NCBI RefSeq assembly: GCF_042682915.1
Contig: NZ_JBHUIW010000007.1
Location: forward strand, 62,001-126,000
From: Rhodoplanes azumiensis
Lineage (GTDB): Bacteria > Pseudomonadota > Alphaproteobacteria > Rhizobiales > Xanthobacteraceae
Reading direction: 5' to 3'
DNA length: 64,000 nt
Shown here: in pieces, positions 24,801-34,462 of the stretch
Numbering within the stretch: the stretch's first letter is position 1
Layout: the number at the start of each line of letters is the position of its first letter
Program-made: the position numbers and the translations under genes
Notes under the pieces: generated by a model
The model's database searches: none
The model's input: the letters and a program-made list of their open reading frames with translations, nothing else
What the model was told of the DNA's origin: nothing

Positions 24801-25724
24801 TTACCGCCCGTCGAGCGCCTGCACGGCCGCGGTCAGGAGGTTCGCCAGCACGGCCGGTCCGGCCGGCAGATGCGCCTTCCCGCGCGCGACCAGGATCAGC
24901 CGGCGCGGCGCGAGCTGGCGGTCGGCGAGCGGCACGAACACCAGGGCGCCGTCGGCGAGCTCGCGCTCGACGCCCACCCGGGTCTGGAACGTGACACCGT
25001 GGCCGCGCAGCGCGAGGTCGCTCATCAGATGGATCGAGTTGGTCACCGCGGCGGTGCGCCGCGCCGTGGCGTCGGCCGGCATCGCGGCTTCCAGCGAGGC
25101 GCCGAGCGTCAGGCTGGCATCGGCCAGGATCACCCGCTCGCCGGCGAAGTCGGCGAGCCGCACCGACCTGCGGCGCGCGAGCCGGTGGTCCGGCCGGACG
25201 AGCGCGCCGAGCCGGCAGGCGGCGCTGGCGAGCCGCACCGTCCCCTTCGGCGGCCTGGCGTCGAAGCCGATCGCGAGATCGGCCTCGCCACGCGCCACCG
25301 CCTCGAAGGCCTGGGCCGAGCCGGCGACGGCGAGCCGCACCTCGACGTCGGGATGGCGCGCCCAGAAGCGGCCGAGCACCTCGGGCACGAGCCCGCGCGT
25401 CACGCTCTCGACGGCCGCGACCGTCACGCTGCCCCGCCGCAGGCCGGCGAGATCGTCGATGAAGGCGCAGGCCTTCTCCAGCTCCGCCTGGCTGGCGCCG
25501 GCATGATAGACGAGGATCTCGCCGGCGCTGGTGAGCTTGAGGCGCTGGCGCGCCCGCTCGAACAGCGGCGTGCCGATCCCCTCTTCCAGCTGCCGCAGCG
25601 TGCGGCTGACCGCCGAGGGCGCGACGCCGAGCGCCGCGGCGGCGCGCCGGATCGAGCCGAACCGCACCACCGCCTGGAACGCCGCGAGGCGTGTCGAGAT
25701 CAGGCCGAGGCGGTGCAGGGTCAT
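24801..25724 (-). CDS. LysR-family transcriptional regulator
   Basis: 307-residue regulator with an N-terminal winged helix-turn-helix (about residues 11-70: FGSIRRAAAALGVAPSAVSRTLRQLEE) and a LysR effector domain starting near RRGSVTVAAV. It starts 25 bp after the thyA stop and ends 110 bp before the binding-protein gene, all on one strand. It may control the decarboxylase/deaminase module; unusually for a LysR gene it is not divergent from its presumed targets. Confidence 0.9.
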   Translation of the reverse strand: MTLHRLGLISTRLAAFQAVVRFGSIRRAAAALGVAPSAVSRTLRQLEEGIGTPLFERARQRLKLTSAGEILVYHAGASQAELEKACAFIDDLAGLRRGSVTVAAVESVTRGLVPEVLGRFWARHPDVEVRLAVAGSAQAFEAVARGEADLAIGFDARPPKGTVRLASAACRLGALVRPDHRLARRRSVRLADFAGERVILADASLTLGASLEAAMPADATARRTAAVTNSIHLMSDLALRGHGVTFQTRVGVERELADGALVFVPLADRQLAPRRLILVARGKAHLPAGPAVLANLLTAAVQALDGR

Positions 25725-25749
25725 GCGGGCCTCCGGCCGGCGACCGCCG

Positions 25750-26544
25750 TCACACCGCGACCGCCGCCTTGATGTGCGGATGCGGGTCGTAGCCTTCGAG
25801 CACGAAGTGTTCGAACCGGAAGGCGAACAGATCCGTCACGGCCGGGTCGATCACCATGGTCGGCAGCGGCCGCGGATCGCGCGAGAGCTGCAGGCGCGCC
25901 TGCTCCAGGTGGTTGAGATAGAGATGCGCGTCGCCGAAGGTGTGGACGAAGTCCCCCGGCTTCAGCCCGGTGACCTGCGCCACCATCAGGGTGAGGAGCG
26001 CATAGGAGGCGATGTTGAACGGCACGCCGAGGAACACGTCGGCGGAACGCTGGTAGAGCTGGCAGGAGAGCTTGCCGTCGGCGACGTAAAACTGGAACAG
26101 GCAGTGGCACGGCGCCAGCGCCATCTTCGGCAGGTCGGCCGGGTTCCAGGCCGAGACGATGATGCGGCGCGAGTCCGGGTCGCGGCGCAGGAGATCGAGC
26201 ACTTGGGCGATCTGGTCGATGGTGCCGCCGTCGGGCGCCGGCCAGGAGCGCCACTGCGCCCCGTAGACGGGGCCGAGGTCGCCCTGCCGGTCGGCCCACT
26301 CGTCCCAGATGCCGACCCCGTTGGCCTTCAGATAGCCGATATTGGTGTCGCCCGCGAGGAACCACAGAAGCTCGTGGATGATCGACTTGAGATGCAGCTT
26401 CTTCGTCGTCACCAGCGGGAAGCCGGCCGAAAGATCGAAGCGCATCTGATGTCCGAACACCGAAAGCGTCCCGGTGCCGGTGCGGTCGCGCTTCTCCACG
26501 CCCTCACGGAGAATCCTGTCCATCAGATCGAGATACTGGCGCAT
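25750..26544 (-). CDS. thyA: Thymidylate synthase
   Basis: 264-residue ThyA, same length as the E. coli enzyme, converting dUMP to dTMP with methylene-tetrahydrofolate. The nucleophile is C146 in LAPCHCLFQFYV; the folate/dUMP loop RTGTGTLSVFG, RRIIVSAWNP and QRSADVFLGVPFN are intact. It lies on the opposite strand from folA, with the accessory module between them. Confidence 0.97.
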   Translation of the reverse strand: MRQYLDLMDRILREGVEKRDRTGTGTLSVFGHQMRFDLSAGFPLVTTKKLHLKSIIHELLWFLAGDTNIGYLKANGVGIWDEWADRQGDLGPVYGAQWRSWPAPDGGTIDQIAQVLDLLRRDPDSRRIIVSAWNPADLPKMALAPCHCLFQFYVADGKLSCQLYQRSADVFLGVPFNIASYALLTLMVAQVTGLKPGDFVHTFGDAHLYLNHLEQARLQLSRDPRPLPTMVIDPAVTDLFAFRFEHFVLEGYDPHPHIKAAVAV

Positions 26545-26606
26545 CGGTCCGGCTTCCGCTCGCGCCCGCAGACCGCCGACGGCGGGACTCGGGCGCGCGA
26601 AACACT

Positions 26607-26638
26607 AGCGCCCGCCCCGCCGGAGCGGAACGGGCGCT
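26607..26638 (-). terminator. Hairpin after the tctC gene
   Basis: AGCGCCCG at 26607-26614 pairs with CGGGCGCT at 26631-26638, with an inner ccgc/gcgg pair. It lies in the 133 bp between the end of tctC and the start of thyA, where a leftward transcript from the Tct gene would need to stop. Confidence 0.55.
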
Positions 26639-26677
26639 GTGGATGGATCGCGATGCGATCGGCGGCGGAGCCGAGGA

Positions 26678-27667
26678 TCAGTTCCCCGGGCCGGCGGCCT
26701 TGATCACCTTCGACCACCGCTCGACCTCGCTCTTGACGAGCTGGCCGAGGGCCTTCGGGCCGCGGCGATCGCCCTCCGGCAGGTCGCTGCCGAGGTCGAG
26801 CAGGCGCTTGCGGGTGGTCTCGTCGTTGAGCGCCTTGTCGAGCGCGTCGGCGAGCTTGTCGACGACCGGCTGCGGCGTGCCCTTGGGCGCGAACACGGCG
26901 TTCCAGGCCGAGACCTTGTACTCCGGCAGGCCGGCCTCGGTGGTGGTCGGGACGTTCGGCAGGGCCGGGTTGCGGGCCTCAGTGGCGATACCGTAGGCGC
27001 GGATCGAGCCGCCCTGCACCTGCGACACGACGTTGACGATCTGGTCGCACATGTAGTCGACCTGGCCGCCGACGAGGGCATTCATGGCCGGGCCGGTGCC
27101 GTTGTAGGGAACCGCGGTCGGCTTCACGTCGAGGATCGAGTTGAGCAGCAGGCAGGTCGTGTAGGACACCGAGCCGACGCCGGCATGCGCCATGTTGAGC
27201 GTGCCGGAGTTCGCCTTCACGTGCTTGACGAACTCGGCGAGATCCTTGGCCGGGTAATCCTTCTTGGCGAGGATCAGGATCGGGGTGCCGGCGGCGACGC
27301 CGATCGGCTCGAAATCGGTGGCCGGATCGTAGGCGAGGTTGGGGTAGAGCGGCACCGCGGCGGCGTGGGTGCCCATGTGGCCCATGATGACCGTGTAGCC
27401 GTCGTTGTTGGCCCGCTTGGCCCGGGTCGCCCCGGTGGTGCCGCCGGCGCCGACCACGTTCTCGATGATGACCTGCTGGCCGAGCGTCTTCGACATGTGG
27501 TCGCCGACGATGCGGGCGACCACGTCGGTCGGGCCGCCGGCCGCGAAGGGCACGATCATCGTGATCGGGCGGGTCGGATACCCGTTCGTCCCCTGCGCGA
27601 AGGCCGCGCCGGCGCTGGCGACGAGGCATCCGGCGGCGAGCAGGGCCGTCAACTTGCGCACAGACAT
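26678..27667 (-). CDS. tctC: TctC-type tripartite tricarboxylate transporter substrate-binding protein
   Basis: 329-residue periplasmic binding protein (Bug family). The signal peptide is residues 1-24 (ending AAFAQ); the mature protein begins YPTRPITMIVPFAAGGPTDVVARI, then GAGGTTGATRAKRANNDGYT and HAGVGSVSYTT, all family hallmarks. It sits downstream of tctB and tctA on the same strand after a 400-bp gap, so it is the likely binding protein of that transporter. The ligand is not predictable; family members bind tricarboxylates, dicarboxylates and aromatic acids. Confidence 0.93.
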   Translation of the reverse strand: MSVRKLTALLAAGCLVASAGAAFAQGTNGYPTRPITMIVPFAAGGPTDVVARIVGDHMSKTLGQQVIIENVVGAGGTTGATRAKRANNDGYTVIMGHMGTHAAAVPLYPNLAYDPATDFEPIGVAAGTPILILAKKDYPAKDLAEFVKHVKANSGTLNMAHAGVGSVSYTTCLLLNSILDVKPTAVPYNGTGPAMNALVGGQVDYMCDQIVNVVSQVQGGSIRAYGIATEARNPALPNVPTTTEAGLPEYKVSAWNAVFAPKGTPQPVVDKLADALDKALNDETTRKRLLDLGSDLPEGDRRGPKALGQLVKSEVERWSKVIKAAGPGN

Positions 27668-28067
27668 GACTGACTCCTTGTTGGGTTCCTCTGGGTCGGC
27701 TTTTCAGGCGTGAAAGGACTTCGAGATCAAAACCGGTAGCGAACGGAGGCGTTCACAGCCGGCACATGCCACCGCGGCGCGCAGCGGCGCAATTCTGCTT
27801 TGGATCTAGGAAATTCGCGTTCGCGTCCGCTTCACACCGATTGGTAGAGAATCGCGGCGGGCGCGGCCCATGCGGCAGGCTGTCGCAGGCCACCGGTCCG
27901 GCGGCCCACGCTCGCCCCGGCCCAAGCCGGTGGCGGCTGTCGGGAGCGACGCGCCCGCGGTCGGATTGCCTCCGCCGACGATCGACCGCAACGACGAAGC
28001 GCCGCGGCGGGGCCGCGGCGCTTGTCGTGTCGTGCTCCGGTCGGCGGGCCTGCGGCCCGGACCCGAA
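27668..28067. other. Intergenic region between tctA and tctC
   Basis: 400 bp without a supported gene. The part next to tctA holds the perfect hairpin at 27997-28023; the part next to tctC must carry its ribosome-binding site and probably its own promoter, though I cannot single out -35/-10 boxes. Confidence 0.5.
27997..28023 (-). terminator. Terminator-like hairpin after tctA
   Basis: A perfect 11-bp stem AAGCGCCGCGG/CCGCGGCGCTT with a 5-nt loop, 45 bp after the tctA stop. It would end the tctBA transcript and make tctC a separate unit, which would allow extra production of the binding protein. Confidence 0.6.
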
Positions 28068-29573
28068 TCATTCTTCGACGAAGACCTCCTCGCGCTTGGC
28101 ACGGATCATCGGCAGAAGCGCGATGACGAGGAGCAGCGTCGCGAGGGCGAGGAGGCCGGCCGAGATCGGCCGGGTCAGGAAGGTGGTCGGATCGCCGCGG
28201 GCGATCAGCATGGCGCGGCGGAGATTCTCCTCCATCAGCGGGCCGAGCACGAAGCCGAGCAGCATCGGGGCCGGCTCGAAGTCGTGCTTGGCGAGCCAGT
28301 AGCCGACCAACCCGAACGCCGCCGTGATCAGCACGTCGAAGGGCGAGTTGTTGATCGAGTACACGCCGATGCAGCAGAACATCATGATCGCCGGATAGAG
28401 CAGGCGGTAGGGAACGCGCAGGAGGCGAACCCAGACGCCGACCAGCGGCAGGTTGATGATCACCAGCATGGCGTTGCCGATCCACATCGAGGCGATCATG
28501 CCCCAGAACAGCTCGGGCTGCTTGGTCATCACCTGGGGGCCCGGGACGATGCCGTGGATCGTCATGGCACCGACCATCAGGGCCATCACGGCGTTCGGCG
28601 GGATGCCGAGGGTGAGGAGCGGGATGAACGAGGTCTGCGAGGCGGCGTTGTTGGCGCTTTCCGGCGAGGCGACGCCCTCGATGGCGCCGCGGCCGAAGCG
28701 CGACGGATCCTTGGCGACTTTCTTCTCGAACGTGTAGGCCGCGAAGGCCGCGATGACGGCACCGCCACCCGGCAGGATGCCGAGGATGGAGCCGAGCAGC
28801 GTGCCGCGGCCGATCGCCGGGGCGCAGGCCTTGAGGTCCGGCCAGGTCGGCATGAGGCCGGTCAGCTTGGCGTTGACGACGTCGCGCGACGAGGTGTGCT
28901 CGAGGTTGCGCATGATCTCGGCGAAGCCGAACACGCCCATGGCCACCGTGACGAAGCCGATGCCGTCCGCCATCTCGGGGATGTCGAAGGACATGCGAGA
29001 CTGGCCGGTCTCGATGTCGGAGCCGATCATCGACAGCATCAGGCCGAGCAGAATCATGCACAGCGCCTTGACGACCGAGCCCTTGGCGAGCACGACCGCG
29101 AAGATCAGGCCGAGCACCATCAGCGAGAAGTACTCGGCCGGTCCGAACAGCAGCGCCACCGAGGTGAGCGGCGCGCCGAGCGCCGCGACCAGCACGGTGG
29201 CGACGCAGCCGGCGAAGAACGAGCCGATCGCCGCGATGGCGAGCGCCGGGCCGGCGCGGCCCTGGAGCGCCATCTGGTGGCCGTCGAGCGTCGTCACCAC
29301 CGAGGCCGCCTCGCCCGGGATGTTGACCAGGATCGACGTGGTCGAGCCGCCGTACTGCGAGCCGTAATAGATGCCGGCCAGCATGATCAGGGCGCCGACG
29401 GGCGGCAGCCCGAAGGTGATCGGCAACAGCATGGCGATGGTCGCCAGCGGTCCGACGCCGGGCAGAACTCCGATCAAGGTGCCGACCAACGTGCCGATCA
29501 TGCAGAAGGCGAGATTGGCGGGCGAGAACGCCACGCCGAACCCCAAGGCGAGATTAGCGAGCAGATCCGTCAT
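28068..29573 (-). CDS. tctA: TctA, large permease subunit of a tripartite tricarboxylate transporter
   Basis: 501-residue inner-membrane protein with about twelve hydrophobic helices. Family motifs: GTLIGVLPGVGPLATIAMLLP near residues 32-52, YYGSQYGGSTTSILVNIPGE near 70-90, and a second matching half (GSILGILPGGGAVIAAFAAY; ASQTSFIPLLTLGIPPNAV). It forms the sodium- or proton-driven channel with TctB. tctB starts upstream, 31 bp away. Confidence 0.95.
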   Translation of the reverse strand: MTDLLANLALGFGVAFSPANLAFCMIGTLVGTLIGVLPGVGPLATIAMLLPITFGLPPVGALIMLAGIYYGSQYGGSTTSILVNIPGEAASVVTTLDGHQMALQGRAGPALAIAAIGSFFAGCVATVLVAALGAPLTSVALLFGPAEYFSLMVLGLIFAVVLAKGSVVKALCMILLGLMLSMIGSDIETGQSRMSFDIPEMADGIGFVTVAMGVFGFAEIMRNLEHTSSRDVVNAKLTGLMPTWPDLKACAPAIGRGTLLGSILGILPGGGAVIAAFAAYTFEKKVAKDPSRFGRGAIEGVASPESANNAASQTSFIPLLTLGIPPNAVMALMVGAMTIHGIVPGPQVMTKQPELFWGMIASMWIGNAMLVIINLPLVGVWVRLLRVPYRLLYPAIMMFCCIGVYSINNSPFDVLITAAFGLVGYWLAKHDFEPAPMLLGFVLGPLMEENLRRAMLIARGDPTTFLTRPISAGLLALATLLLVIALLPMIRAKREEVFVEE

Positions 29574-29604
29574 GTGTGGGTCTCTCGAGTCGGCGCTCGC
29601 GCGC

Positions 29605-30288
29605 TCAGCGGAAGTTCATGAAGGTCGAGAACGACAGGTTGGGCGACGGCCACAACTGCAACGGAAGGCTGAGTGCGATCGGGAAGACGAGCACGGCGAA
29701 CCCGGTGAGCACGGCGGACCAGATCAGGGTCTCGATCACCCGCGACTCGGAGCTGCCCGCGGCCACCGTGACCAAGCTCGCGAACGTCGCGATGACGAGC
29801 CCGAACTGCCGGATCATCACGGCGAAGACGAGCGTGCCGACGGTGAGGAAGAACGGCCCGCGCCAGGCGTAGCGTTCGAGCCCGGGGCCCTGCGCGAACA
29901 TGCCGACGATCATGACGATCAGGCTGAGCCCGGCGAGCACGGAGGCGAAGATGCGCGGCCCGGTGCCGGGGCCGAAGGCGAAGCCGCGGGTGCCGGGCAG
30001 ATCGCTGCCGGCCCACAACATGAACAGCGCGAGCCCGAACAGGACGAGGCCGCCGTAATAGTCGCGCGGATCACGCACCGGCAGGCGCAACAGCAGGAGC
30101 GCCGCCGCGAAGGCGACCAGCGCGATGCCCGTGAACAGCAGGACGTCGGCGATCAGCGGCGCCGCGGCCGGGGTTCTGAAATAGCCGCCGATCGCGAGGA
30201 GGCCGATCAACAGCGGCGCCGCGACGGACATCACGGTTCGTTTCTGTTCGACGGATCCCTGCGACGACGCTTGTACGCCCTCGGACAT
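29605..30288 (-). CDS. tctB: TctB, small membrane subunit of a tripartite tricarboxylate transporter
   Basis: 227-residue membrane protein with about five hydrophobic segments (APLLIGLLAIGGYF; ADVLLFTGIALVAFAAALLLL; FASVLAGLSLIVMIVGMF; ATFASLVTVAAG; GFAVLVFPIALSLPL). These proteins are poorly conserved; position directly before tctA makes the call. The start is fixed at 30288 (MSEGVQASS) by GGAGGG at 30293-30298, 5 nt upstream; the open frame continues further without support. Confidence 0.88.
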   Translation of the reverse strand: MSEGVQASSQGSVEQKRTVMSVAAPLLIGLLAIGGYFRTPAAAPLIADVLLFTGIALVAFAAALLLLRLPVRDPRDYYGGLVLFGLALFMLWAGSDLPGTRGFAFGPGTGPRIFASVLAGLSLIVMIVGMFAQGPGLERYAWRGPFFLTVGTLVFAVMIRQFGLVIATFASLVTVAAGSSESRVIETLIWSAVLTGFAVLVFPIALSLPLQLWPSPNLSFSTFMNFR

Positions 30289-30931
30289 CAAACCCTCCAT
30301 GCTCGCTCGAGGAGACACCACCCGCCGAAAGTCGACGTCTCCTACCATAAGGCCGCACGCGGCAGGAAGCACACGATGGCCGTTTTGTGAATTGCGGAAG
30401 CAAAATAAACCGAGGTCGACTCGGCGCCTCGGCCGACGCGGATGCAGCATTTATCGGACGAAGTCGCCGATTCCATCCGCCACGGTTGCGCCCGGTCGCG
30501 GCGTCCGGCGCGGTCCAGCCGATAATCTGCATGCCGGGACGGCGTCTCCTGCATTGCGCTTCGGAGCTTATCGCACCGCACCATTCACGTGACGCGCCCG
30601 GCAACCCCTGAGATCGGGAGCGCGCGCGGAACGCGAGTTCGACGCCGGACCGTGCGACGGTGCGTTTCTCGACGCGAAACACGACCGCGGCTTCGATCGC
30701 CGCGGTCGGGCGCGCCCGGTGGATCCGGCCGGCGACCGACGTCGGGACTGCTCGCACCGTACTCTGTATGCAAAGCGGCCCGGAGCCGGTTCGATCGCCC
30801 AGGCGACCGCGGCGGGCCGCCGGCGCCGCGGCGCCCGGCACGGCGCACCCCGGCGCGGCCGGCGATCGTCGCCGATTCGGCGCACATCACGGACACGCGG
30901 CGCCGGCCGGCCGTCCGATCGCCCCACGGCT
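30289..30931. other. Gene-free region between tctB and ssrA
   Basis: About 640 bp without a convincing protein gene on either strand. It presumably holds the tctB promoter. A perfect 9-bp hairpin with a 7-nt loop lies at 30683-30707 (GACCGCGGC, TTCGATC, GCCGCGGTC), not adjacent to any gene end, so a small RNA or leader is possible but unproven. Confidence 0.45.
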
Positions 30932-30960
30932 CTTCCGTTGCGGGCGCGACGCCCCTATAT
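30932..30960 (+). promoter_or_regulatory. Promoter of ssrA
   Basis: CTTCCG at 30932-30937, 17 bp, then CTATAT at 30955-30960. This matches the alphaproteobacterial housekeeping pattern CTTGAC-N17-CTATAT in ten of twelve bases and would place the transcript start near 30967, just where the tmRNA acceptor piece should begin. Confidence 0.6.
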
Positions 30961-30966
30961 TGGCCG

Positions 30967-31300
30967 TGCCGGCTTGCCGGCTATGGCGATAAATGGCCGT
31001 CGTAATAAACCTTTCGGACCCGGGGGCGGTACCCGGCGCCTCCACCCGAGCCCAGCCACGGCCGTCAGGCCGTGCCCCCTGGGCTCCGGCGGGGGCGAAA
31101 CAGGATCGACGAGGGCGTAAAGGACGCGCTTTTGCCCGGCATGGTTCCGCCGTTATCGGGCCACTGCAATAGTTGCCAACGACAACTATGCTCCGGTTGC
31201 TCAGGCCGCGTAAGCGGTTTGAAAGACCGATCTTCAAGCCCTGACGGGTAGCACCGGCAGGCGGGGTTCGGAGGCACCTGGCAACAGAAGCCTCCACTTC
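30967..31300 (+). ncRNA. ssrA: Permuted two-piece tmRNA
   Basis: Transfer-messenger RNA that rescues stalled ribosomes by adding a degradation tag. The gene is circularly permuted: the acceptor piece comes first (about 30967-31046), then a spacer, then the coding piece (from 31091). The acceptor stem forms between GGGGGCG (31091-31097) and CGCCTCC (31037-31043) with one G-U pair, followed by discriminator A; the genome reads CCC rather than CCA next. GAAACAGGATCGACGAGGG after 31097 is the conserved 5' domain. The tag frame at 31175-31213 encodes ANDNYAPVAQAA plus stop. The spacer hairpin GAGCCCAG/CTGGGCTC (31048-31055, 31079-31086) is removed on maturation. A 6-bp stem at 31270-31295 closes the 3' part. 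The outer ends are approximate. Confidence 0.93.
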
Positions 31301-31466
31301 CATTTTCGACCGGCTCGCTGCTGACGCATGTGCTTGGTTCGGCGGGCGCCGATCCGGTCGAATTCCGCCGCTGTGGACCGCCCATCCGGGGCGCGGCCCG
31401 CGCGGGTGGCGTTCGAGCGGCGCGGCGCCTACGATGCGGCGAGTCGAGGGCGCCCGAAGGTTCGAC

Positions 31467-32042
31467 ATGCCGACCGATTACATCCGTTACGACATCCTCA
31501 CCCAGAACGCGCTGCGCGGGGTCGTGCGCACCGTCCTGGCCGACGCCGCCGCCAAGGGGCTGCCCGGCGAGCACCATTTCTACGTCAGCTTCGACACCCG
31601 GGCGCCCGGCGTGAAGCTGTCGCCGCGGCTGCTCGCGCAGTACCCGACCGAGATGACGATCGTCCTTCAGCACCAGTTCTGGGATCTCACGGTCACCGAG
31701 GACGGTTTCGAGGTCGGCCTGTCGTTCAACGGCATCCCGGAGCGGCTGGTGGTTCCGCTCACCGCCGTGAAGGGCTTCTTCGATCCGTCGGTCCAGTTCG
31801 GGCTCGAATTCGCCGTGCAGTCGGAGCTCGAGGCCGAGGCGCCGGAGGACGAGGCGAGCGACACGGTCGGCAAGGCGCCGGCCACCCTGCGCCCGGCCGT
31901 GCAGAAGTGGACCCCGCCGCCGGCACCCGAGCCGCTGCCGACCCCGGCCAACCCGACCGCCGACGCCGGCGGCGATCCGCCGCCCGACAAGCCGGCCGGT
32001 GGCGGCGAGGTGGTGCGGCTCGACCGCTTCCGCAAGAAATAG
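31467..32042 (+). CDS. sspB: SspB, adaptor for ssrA-tagged proteins (alpha type)
   Basis: 191-residue adaptor that binds the ssrA tag and hands tagged proteins to ClpXP. The N-terminal 120 residues are the SspB fold (DYIRYDILTQNALRGVVRTVL; FYVSFDTRAPGVKLSPRL; EMTIVLQHQFWDL). A Pro-rich flexible linker follows, and the extreme C-terminus GGEVVRLDRFRKK is the ClpX-binding peptide. The start MPTDYIRYD at 31467 has GAAGG 8 nt upstream; earlier in-frame ATG codons add unconserved residues. It lies about 170 bp after ssrA, so the tag RNA and its reader are neighbours. Confidence 0.93.
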   Translation: MPTDYIRYDILTQNALRGVVRTVLADAAAKGLPGEHHFYVSFDTRAPGVKLSPRLLAQYPTEMTIVLQHQFWDLTVTEDGFEVGLSFNGIPERLVVPLTAVKGFFDPSVQFGLEFAVQSELEAEAPEDEASDTVGKAPATLRPAVQKWTPPPAPEPLPTPANPTADAGGDPPPDKPAGGGEVVRLDRFRKK

Positions 32043-32136
32043 ATCTCGGCGACAGGACGGATCGGCCATTTCCTTGCCCGCCGCGGGCGGAACCATCGAC
32101 CGTGGGCCGGGTCTGTCGTCGGGTCAGGAGGGCGCC

Positions 32137-33608
<1,472 letters not shown>

Positions 33609-33609
<1 letters not shown>

Positions 33610-33627
33610 CGACGCGCCGCGCGTCGT
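33609..33627 (+). terminator. Hairpin at the fumC stop
   Basis: ACGACGCG (33609-33616) pairs with CGCGTCGT (33620-33627) around a 3-nt loop, beginning at the last base of the stop codon. No T-run follows, so termination is a guess. Confidence 0.4.
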
Positions 33628-33876
33628 CGTGATCTGCAAGGGGCTCTCGACCCGGCCCCGACGGCCGTGCATTCTTGCACCGCATCACCCGTTCGGCATC
33701 GCCCGCCCGGCATCACCCGGCTGCGACACGACCACCGAAACAAATCCGGCGGGAATGCCGTATAGTCGGCCGGGTCCGTCGCGAGTCTCGCGCGGGCTCC
33801 CTCCTTTCGGTCGCTTCGGTCCGTCGCCCCTCCGCCGGACCGGATCGGCCGGACAGACCCCCGAAAGGAGACCGCC

Positions 33877-34065
33877 ATGGGCGAAATCGTCAATCTGCGC
33901 AAAGTGCGAAAACGCAAGGACCGCGAAGAAGCGGCGGAACGCGCGGGGCAGAACCGTGTTCTTCATGGGATGCCGAAGGCGGAACGGACGGTGCTCGCGG
34001 CCCGGAAGGAAAAGACAAGCCGCGCGCTCGACCAGCATCGCCTCGAGACGGGAGAGGGTGAATGA
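33877..34065 (+). CDS. DUF4169 small basic protein
   Basis: 62-residue, highly charged protein (MGEIVNLRKVRKRKDREEAAE) matching the DUF4169 family, a Rhizobiales-type small protein often near fumC. Function unknown; its basic, helical nature would suit nucleic-acid or protein binding. AAAGGAGA lies just upstream of the ATG. The stop overlaps the start of the next gene (ATGA). Confidence 0.85.
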   Translation: MGEIVNLRKVRKRKDREEAAERAGQNRVLHGMPKAERTVLAARKEKTSRALDQHRLETGEGE

Positions 34066-34352
34066 AGTCCCCAGTCGTGAAGCGCTCGATCGTGATCGCC
34101 GGCCACAAGACGAGCGTCAGCCTCGAAGACGCCTTCTGGAAGGCGCTCAAGGAGATCGCCAGCGCCCGGCACGTCACGCTCTCCGATCTGGTGTCGATGA
34201 TCGATTCCGAACGTCGCCACGGCAATCTGTCGTCGGCGATCCGGCTGTTCGTGCTCGATCACTATCGCACCGGCGGCGCCGGAACCGCCTCCGGCAGCGG
34301 CGGCCACGAGACCAGCGAGCGGCCTGCCCCTACGGCGATGCGAGCGAGCTGA
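34062..34352 (+). CDS. Ribbon-helix-helix domain protein
   Basis: 96-residue protein with a ribbon-helix-helix DNA-binding fold: a basic beta strand (VVKRSIVIAGHKTSVSLEDAFWKAL), helix and turn (ARHVTLSDLVSMIDSE), then a second helix (NLSSAIRLFVLDHY). It is coupled to the DUF4169 gene by a 4-bp overlap, so the pair probably acts together, possibly in gene control. It is not an obvious antitoxin, as the partner lacks toxin features. Convergent with the AsmA gene. Confidence 0.85.
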   Translation: MKSPVVKRSIVIAGHKTSVSLEDAFWKALKEIASARHVTLSDLVSMIDSERRHGNLSSAIRLFVLDHYRTGGAGTASGSGGHETSERPAPTAMRAS

Positions 34353-34422
34353 TCGGCTTCGGTGCGACATTGTCCACGAGCCGACGCTCGCGGTCACGGA
34401 GTACCTCCGTCTGACGATCCCT

Positions 34423-34444
34423 GCCTCGGTCCGCGGACCGAGGC
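34423..34444. terminator. Bidirectional terminator between the RHH and AsmA genes
   Basis: A perfect inverted repeat GCCTCGGTCC/GGACCGAGGC in the 110-bp gap between two convergent genes. It is symmetrical, so it could serve both. Confidence 0.6.
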
Positions 34445-34462
34445 GGCGATCTACGTCGTTTC

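Noticed and set aside
27766..28302. A 178-codon plus-strand frame in the tctA-tctC gap
   Set aside because: It runs through the terminator hairpin and into the antisense of tctA, and encodes an Arg/Pro/Ser-rich chance peptide.
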